Position numbers and translations under genes: made by a program. Under the pieces are notes generated by a model, which saw nothing but the letters and a program-made list of their open reading frames with translations, did no database searches and had not been told where the DNA came from. A DNA stretch of 64,000 nucleotides from Nostoc sp. FACHB-152. GTDB lineage: Bacteria > Cyanobacteriota > Cyanobacteriia > Cyanobacteriales > Nostocaceae. This document shows positions 28,501 through 37,500 of this stretch, one piece after another; the first letter of the stretch is position 1, and each line of letters begins with the position of its first letter. Location of the stretch: the NCBI RefSeq assembly GCF_014697475.1, contig NZ_JACJRV010000020.1:1-64000 (forward strand), given 5' to 3'.

Positions 28501-31500
28501 TGAGCTTGTTGTTGCGCTAATTGCTGCAAAGTAATTTCTTTTTCGGTTATAGATAAATGCTGCAAATCAACAATTGGTACTGATACTGTCCCCTGTTCTT
28601 TAATAACTTGAACTGGTTCTCCATTAACTGTAATGAAGTTAGTGCGTAACGCTTCGTGGCGATTAATAATTTCTTGTAAGCTTTGTTGTAGCGCAGTTTG
28701 ATTGAGAGTACCATCTAGACGCAAAGCTACAAGTAAGTTATAGAAGGGACTATTGGGATTTAACTTGTCTAAAAACCATAAACGCTGTTGAGCATAAGAC
28801 AGTGGTAAATCTGCATCCCTTGTTCTTGGTAAGATGGCTGATGTTGTTAGATCATGTTGCTGTAACTGTTGAATATGTTGGGATAATTCAGCAACCGTTG
28901 GTGCAGCAAATAAGCTCCGCAATGGTAATTCTACTGTCAAGCTAGTACGCACGCGAGAAACTAATTGCGTTGCTAGTAGAGAATGTCCGCCAAGTTCAAA
29001 GAAATTATCATGAATACCAACTCGCTCAACTTTCAGCACTTGCGCCCAAATTACTGACACAATTTCCTCAATGGGGTTACGTGGGGCGACATACTGATCT
29101 GATAATTGGTTGTGTAAATCAGGTGCAGGTAACGCGCGGCGGTCTAATTTCCTGTTAGCAGAAAGCGGTAGAGCCTCCAAGATGACTATTGCACTTGGCA
29201 CCATATATTCTGGTAACTTTTCCTTGAGGAAGTTACGTACTTCGCTAATAGAGATTGTTTGCTCTGGTTGCGGCACAATATAAGCGACTAAGCGTTTATC
29301 GCCTGGTATATCCTCACGGACAACCGCACAAGAGGCTTGTATATCACTTAGTTGACCCAGTACCGCTTCAACTTCGCCCAACTCAATACGGAAACCCCTA
29401 ATTTTAACTTGATTGTCAATGCGTCCTAAAGATTCAAGCTTACCGTCAGGTAAATAACGCGCTAAGTCCCCTGTTTTGTATAATCTATTACCTCCTGCCT
29501 CCTGCCTCTCCGCAGTCGCTACAACGGGGGGAACCCCCGCAACGCGCTGCTCTCTGCCTTCTGCCTTCTCAAAAGGATTTGGAATGAATTTCTCTTGTGT
29601 TAACTGAGGTCTGTTAAAGTAGCCTTGAGCTAAAAGCACACCTGCAATGTACACTTCTCCCAGCACACCCACGGGTACAGGCTGTAGATATTTATCGAGG
29701 ATGTAAATTTGCGTGTTAGAAATCGGTCGCCCGATGGAAGGAAGTAGCGGCCAAGTGTCTATGAAGTCAGGCAGAGTATAACTGGTGGCTAAATGGCTTT
29801 CTGACGGCCCATACTGATTATGCAAAGTAATATCAGTTAGTTTGCTCAACCATCCAGAAATTGCAGGGGTAATTTGCAATTGTTCTCCAGAAGTAATAAT
29901 TTCCCGCAAACCAGTATTAACTATGTCATTCCCCAAGGCGACTTCTGCTAATTGCTGTAAGCCGACAACTGGGAGAAACATCCTTTGAATTTGTTTCTCT
30001 TGCAGAAAACCTAATAATGCTAAAGCATCACGGCGTAATTCCTCTGTGATGAGGAATAATGTGCCGCCAGAACACCAAGTAGTGAAGATTTCCTGGAAGG
30101 AGACATCAAAGCTAACCGAAGCAAATTGCAGGGTTTTTGCACGAGTAATTTTCAGGTTGTCCCGATGCCACAAGATATGATTGCAAAGGGCAAGCTGACT
30201 CATAGCTATACCTTTGGGTTGTCCTGTAGAGCCGGAAGTGTAAATTATATAGACTAAGTTATTGGGTTGTACGCCAGAAATGATGTTGTCTGGGCTGCAC
30301 TGGGAAATCTTTTCAGCATCAGTATCTAAGCAAACAAGTTTTGCCTGATTTGGCGGTAGCCTATCAATAAGTCGCTGTTGAGTCAGTAAAACTTTTACTT
30401 GAGTATCTTCTAAAATAAAACTCAAGCGATCGCTCGGATACTCTGGGTCAAGTGGTACATAAGCTGCACCCGCTTTGAGAATCCCCAACAGTCCGATGAC
30501 CATCTCTAAAGAACGCTCGACACACAGACCAACTAAGGTATCTGGTTTTACACCCACAGACTGCAAGTAGTGTGCTAACTGGTTAGCGCGACAGTTTAAT
30601 TGGGAATAAGTTAGTTGTTGATTTCCAAATTCCACCGCTACTGCATCAGGTGTCAGTTCCACTTGCTCCTCAAATAACTGATGGATGGACTTATACAGGG
30701 GATAATCTACTGCTGTATCGTTCCAATCTATTAATAACTGCTGTTGCTCAACTGCTGTTAACAGTGGCAATTGAGAAATTCGTTGTTCTGGGTTAGCAAT
30801 AATACCTTCAAGTAAGGTGACAAAATGACTTGTCATGCGATCAATGGTACTAGCATCAAACAAGTCTGTATTGTACTCCCATACTCCTACCAGCCCAGTT
30901 GGACTGTTTTGCATAATTAAGGTTAAATCAAACCTGGAAGTTGTACCTTTGATGAGGAAGGAACTAACATTTAAACCTGTTAGTTCTAATCCAGATGTGG
31001 GCGCATTCTGGAGGACAAACATTACTTGAAACAGTGGTGTATAGCTGAGATCCCGTTCTGGCTGCAATGCTTCCACCAGCATTTCAAAGGGCAAATGTTG
31101 ATGAGAGTATGCCGACATTGCCATGTCTCGAACGCGACTTAGTAATTCGCTAAAGGTGGGATTGCCTGCTAAGTCAGTTCGCATGACTAAAGTATTGACA
31201 AAAAAGCCAATTAACCCTTCTATCTCGGAGCGATCGCGGTTAGCAATGGGCGATCCCACCAATATATCTTCTTGTCCTGTATAGCGATAAAGCAGGGTAT
31301 CGAAGGCTGCCAACAGCGTCATGAACAAAGTTACACCTTGTTCTTGGCTCAGTTTTGCTAACTTATTAGTTAATTCACCAGACAGTGCAAATTCTTGATG
31401 TGTGCCGTTGTAGGTTTGCACAGATGGTCTTGGTCGGTCTGTGGGTAGGGATAATAAAGCTGGTGCATCTTTTAGTTGTTGTTCCCAGTAACTTAGTTGG

Positions 31501-34500
31501 CTTTGCAATACATCTTCTACCAACCACTGTCTTTGCCAAATAGCGAAGTCTGCGTATTGAATTGGCAATGGTGCTAAAGGTGACGACTGACCTATTGAGT
31601 AAGCGTTGTAAAGTGTTGCTAGTTCGGAGATAAACACACCCATTGACCAGCCATCAGCGACTATGTGGTGCATACAGACAAACAAGATATTTTCTGTGTC
31701 GGATAGCACTACTAATTTGGCTCTGACTAATGCTTCTTTTGCTAGGTCAAAGGGTTGGCTAAATTGTAATTGTCCTATTTGCTGTACAGCTATTTCTTGT
31801 TCATTTGCAGATAAGTGCTTTAAGTCAACAACGGAAACTACTTCCTGTTCACTATTCCCTATTCCCCTAATAACTTGAATTGGTTGTCCATCAATTGTGA
31901 TGAAGTTGGTGCGTAACGCTTCGTGGCGTGCAATGATTTCTTGTAGGCTTTGCTCTAAGGCGGTAAGTTCCAGTTTTCCTGTTAAACGCAACGCTATGGG
32001 TATGTTGTAGAAAGGGCTGTCTGGCTCGAATTGGTCTAAAAACCATAAACGCTGTTGAGCATAAGACAATTGTAAGTCTGCATTCTCTACCCGCCTTAAG
32101 ATAGGTGCTGTAGAAAGTTCTAAGTCCTGTTGCTTTAATTGCCCAATTACTTGCGCCAATTGGGCAACTGTAGCTGCGGCAAACAACTCACGCAATAGTA
32201 TTTCCACCTTGAAAATGTTGCGGATGCGTGAAACTAGTTGGGTGGCGAGTAGCGAGTGTCCCCCTAGTTCAAAGAAGTTATCATGAATACCTACTTGCTC
32301 TACTTTCAATACTTGCGCCCAAATTTGCGCCAGCATTTCTTCAGTAGGTGTACGCGGGGCAACATATTTTTCTAACAGTGTGCTGTCTAATTCTGGTTTT
32401 GGCAGGGCGCGACGGTCTATTTTGCCGTTAGAGGTGAGGGGTAAGGATTCTAGCAGCACAAAAGCACTTGGGATCATGTACTCTGGTAGCTTGTCCTTGA
32501 GAAACTGACGCACCTCTGCGACTGTAGGAGATTGTTCTAGCTGCGGCACTACATAAGCTACTAAACGTTTATGGCCCGGTTCATCTTCTCGGACTATCAC
32601 CACGCTTTCCCACACCGCCGGATGAGAAGCCAGTAATGCCTCAATTTCTCCCAACTCAATGCGGAAGCCACGTATTTTTACTTGGTTATCGATGCGTCCT
32701 AAATACTCTAATTCGCCATTGGGTAAATACCGCCCTAAATCACCAGTTTTGTATAATTTATTTCCTTCTGCCTCCTGCCTCTCCGCAGTCTCTACAACGG
32801 GGGGAAGCCCCGCAACGCGCTGCTCTCTGCCTTCTGCCTTCTCAAAAGGATGAGAGATAAACCGTTGTTGGGTCAACTCGTGACGATTCAAATAACCATG
32901 CGCCACCCCAGCACCACCAACGTACATTTCGCCAGGAACGCCAATAGGCACTGGCTGTAAATATTCATCTAGTACATATACTTGTAAGTCGGGTATGGGG
33001 CGACCAATTACACTGGCCGTGCTTTGCAAATCGGCTTTGCTCAATGGGCGATAGGTAACGTGTACGGTGGTTTCTGTAATCCCGTACATATTCACTAACT
33101 GGGGTGAGGTGTCGCCGTGTCTATCAAACCAAGGTTGCAAGCTCTTTAGTTCCAGTGCTTCTCCACCGAAGATTACTAGGCGTAAGTTCAAGTCAGAAGC
33201 AGGGGGAAATGTAATTGACTGTTCTGCTTGAATTAACTGGCGGAAGGCTGAAGGTGTTTGATTAAGGACTGTGACTTTTTCTTGACACAATAACTTATAG
33301 AATAATTCAGGCGATCGCGTCACTAAATAAGGCACTACTATTAGTTTTCCACCATACAGCAATGCACCCCAAATTTCCCACACAGAAAAGTCAAAAGCAT
33401 AAGAGTGGAACATTGTCCACACATCTTGAGAGTTAAAGTTATACCAAGCATTTGTCGCTGCAAATAAACGAGTTACATTAGCGTGATTAACTAAAACACC
33501 TTTAGGCTTACCTGTAGAACCAGAAGTGTAGATAACATAAGCTAAATTATCTGGTGTTGTAGTGTTTTCTGGATTTTTGTTGCTATGTTGCGCTATGGTT
33601 GAGCGATCGCTATCTATACAAACAAGTTGTGCGCTATGCTCTGGTAGTTTGTTGAGTAATTCTTGTTGTGTGAGTAGCACAGAAACCTGAGCATCTTCTA
33701 TCATGAAGCTCAAGCGGTCTTGAGGATACCCACTGTCAAGTGTGACGTAAGCACCACCCGCTTTGAGTATAGCCAATAGTCCGACAATCATATCGAGCGA
33801 ACGCTCTACACAAATACCTACCAGCACATCTGGCTCTACACCCAAGGAACGCAAATAGTGTGCTAACTGGTTAGCGCGACGATTTAATTGTTCGTAGGTA
33901 AGTTGATTGTCTTCGTACACTACCGCTACTGCATCAGGGGTGCGTTCAACCTTCTCTTCAAACAACTGATGCAGGCACTTTTGAAGTGAATAGTCTACTG
34001 TTGTATCGTTCCACTCTACTAATAACTGCTGTTGCTCAGGTTGCGTCAGCATTGGCAATTGTAAAATCCGTTCTTCTGGGTGAGCAACAATTCCCTCAAT
34101 TAATGTTTGGAAATGTCCTAATAAACGAGTAATTGTGTCATCATCAAATCGGCTAGTCTCGTAGCTAATCTTGACAAACAGTTGCTCACCAGGAACAACC
34201 ACTACCGTCAGAGGATAATTAGTTTGTTCAATGGCGTGAATATTGTCTATAGAGAAACTGTAATTTTCCTGTTGCGCTGCCTCATCAATAGGATAATTCT
34301 CGAAGACAACAATGCTCTCAAACAAAGACATTCCTCTAGGCACATCACTCAGACCTTGAATCTCTGCCAGTGAGCTATATGAATATTGTTCAGATTCAAC
34401 TTGCTGTGCTTGTAAATTCTTCAACAAATCTATTACTTGAGTCTCACCAGAAACTTGAACGCGTACTGGCAAAGTGTTGATAAATAATCCTACCATTGAC

Positions 34501-37500
34501 TCAATGCCAGCAAGCTCAGGTGGACGACCAGACACAGTAACACCAAACACTACATCAGTTTCTTGACTGTAGCGACACAAAAGTAATGACCAAGTGGCTT
34601 GTACTAGACTATTTAGTGTCAACTGATGCTGTCGCACAAATGTTTGTATGGCAGATGTCGTTTTTCTTGTCAGGTGGATTTGTTGTTTACTGTAGCGAGA
34701 ATTTAACGGTTTACGGTTTGACGATGGCTGATCAACACTTAAAGGAGTGGGTAGATTAAAACCTTGAAGTTTCTGCCGCCAGAATTGCCGAGCTAGGTCT
34801 TGATCTTGTTTTTGTAGCCAAGCAATATAGTTGCTGTAGCTGGTAGTTGGTTTAATAGCTAAATTTTTACCCTGAGAAATTGCTTGATAAAAGGACAGCA
34901 GGTCTTGAAAAATCAAACGTCCTGACCAACCATCAAGCAATAAGTGATGAGAACTCCAAATAAATTGATAAGTATCTGCACTTAGTTGAATGAGAACCAA
35001 GTATATCAGTGGTGCAATAGACAAATAGAAACCCTGTTGTCGCTGTGACTGCAACAAAAGCTCTAATTTTTTTTGCTGCTCTTGTGCAGATAGCTCTCGC
35101 CAATCATAGCTTTGTAGGTTAACGTTTACCTGCCGATACACTACTTGAAGTGGCTGTTGCTCATTCTCCCAAACAAACGCAGTTCGCAAGACAGAATGCC
35201 GTGCTATCACTTGCTGCCAAGCTTGCTCAAATACTGATACATTTAAATTTCCACTCAAAGCATAACTACACTGCTCAAAATACACTCCTGAGTCTGGAGC
35301 ATACAAACTTTCAAACAGCATTCCCTGTTGCATCGGGGAGAGTGGGTAAATATCTTCAATATTTCGCCAGTTAGTTTTGCCTAAACTTGCCAACAGTTGG
35401 TCTAGTTCTAACTGGTTGAGCTTGATTAATGGGAAATCTGTTGGTGTATAACCGCCATTCTCAGGAGATGAACAATGAGCAATAAGTTTCTGCAATGTCT
35501 CGATAAATTCTTGCGCCAAACTTTCAATTGTGGTGCGCTGATGAAAATTACTGCTGTAAGTCCACTCTATTTGTAGACGTTCTCCCGTAATAATGCTATT
35601 AATCTCTAGCAGATGAGTGCGGTTATTTTGCCAACCGTGCATTTTTCCCGCAGACTCACTGGCTGGCTGCATCCAAGAATTTGTATTAAGCAGTTGAGCG
35701 AATTGACCCAAATAATTAAAACTGATTTGAGCTTGCGGTAATGCCTGTAGTTGATTCGCAATTTTTGTATCTTGGCTTAGATAGCGCAATAATCCATAGC
35801 CAATTCCTTTATTGGGAATAGCCCGTAATTGTTCTTTGACAGATTTTAAAGCATCTGCTGGATTGTCTGTAGCTGGGAGTTCAATAAGCACAGGGAAGAT
35901 GGTCGTAAACCAACCGATGGTACGTGATAAATCCACACCATCAACAATATTTTCCCGCCCATGACCTTCTAAGTTGAACAGCACACTCTGAGAGTGAGTC
36001 CATCTGCTCAAAACTAACACCAAGGCAGTCAGTAGTACATCGTTAATCTGAGTGTTGTAAGCTTTTGGTACATCTTGCAGCAAAGCAAGAGTTTCCGCCT
36101 CACTTAAAGACAATAATACTGTACTAGCTGCTGCAACAGTGTTTGCCCCTTTTATATAGTCAACAGGTAGAGATGGAACTGCGGCGCGAGATTCATCCAA
36201 CCAGTAAGCCGCTTCTGATTTGAAGGCTTGTGATTGTGCATATTCGGTTAATTTAAAAGACCAATCTTTGAAAGACGTTGTTTTAGCAGGAAAGGTAATA
36301 GCTTTACCTAGAGCAAGTTGCTGGTAAGCTGTTTGCAAATCCTCTAATAAAATCCGCCAAGACACACCATCAATTGCTAAATGATGGACAACGATCAGTA
36401 ATCGTGCCTTTTTGTCAATACCCAGATGGAAAAAGGCAATCTGTACTAGATTTTCTGACAGATTTAGTCTCGCCTGCAACAAATTACCTTGAGCTTCAAT
36501 GGCTGCTTGTTGTTCAGTTTCGGGAATTGCTGATAAGTCTATGTAAGAGAAAGCAACGCTATGATTCGGCGCAGAGTAAATCTGCTGCCAAGTAGAGTCA
36601 GACTGTGTAAAACGTAAGCGCAGAGCATCGTGATGTACTAGCAATTGCTTGAATACTTGCTGCAATAGCTCCGGCTTGAGGTCAGATGGTACTGAGAGTA
36701 GAAATGCTTGATTAAAGTGGTGCGGCTGGGAGAGGTTTTGCTCAAAGAACCAATGTTGAATGGGGGTTAAAGGTAATGTACCTGTGACTAATTCTTGTTC
36801 TGCCTCAATTTTATTGATTGTGTCTACTACTGTTGCCAATTGGGCAATTGTTGGATGTGCAAATAATTGCTTGAGGGTAAGTTGCAATCCAGCAAGCTTG
36901 GCTCTGCTAATGATTTGAATACTGAGGATTGAATCACCGCCCAGTTCAAAAAAGTTATCGTGAATACCTACACTCTCTACTCGTAGAACTTCTGACCATA
37001 TTAGTGCTAGTATTTCTTCGATTTGATTGCGTGGTGCTACAAAACTGACTTGGAGTTCTCCACGGGAATCCGGCACTGGTAGAGCATTGCGGTCTATCTT
37101 GCCGTTAGGAGTTAGTGGCAGTGATTCCAGCATGACAAACGTATGTGGCACCATATAATTAGGCAGTCGGCTAGACAGGAAAGAGCGCAACTGGTTAACC
37201 GTCGGTATCTGCCCTAGATGCGTTACTACGTAGGCGACTAGGCGTTTATCACCAGGATTGTCTTCACGGACAATTACACAACAAGCCTGCACTTCCTCAT
37301 ATTGGCTTAATCTTGCTTCAATTTCTGCCAATTCAATGCGGAAACCCCGTATTTTAACTTGGTTGTCAATTCGTCCCAAGTATTCAATATTACCATCTGG
37401 TAAATAACGCGCCAAATCTCCAGTTTTATAGAGGCGACCAGTGCCGAAGGGGCTGTTGATAAATCTTTCCTGCGTAAGTTCTCTTCGATTGAGGTAGCCT

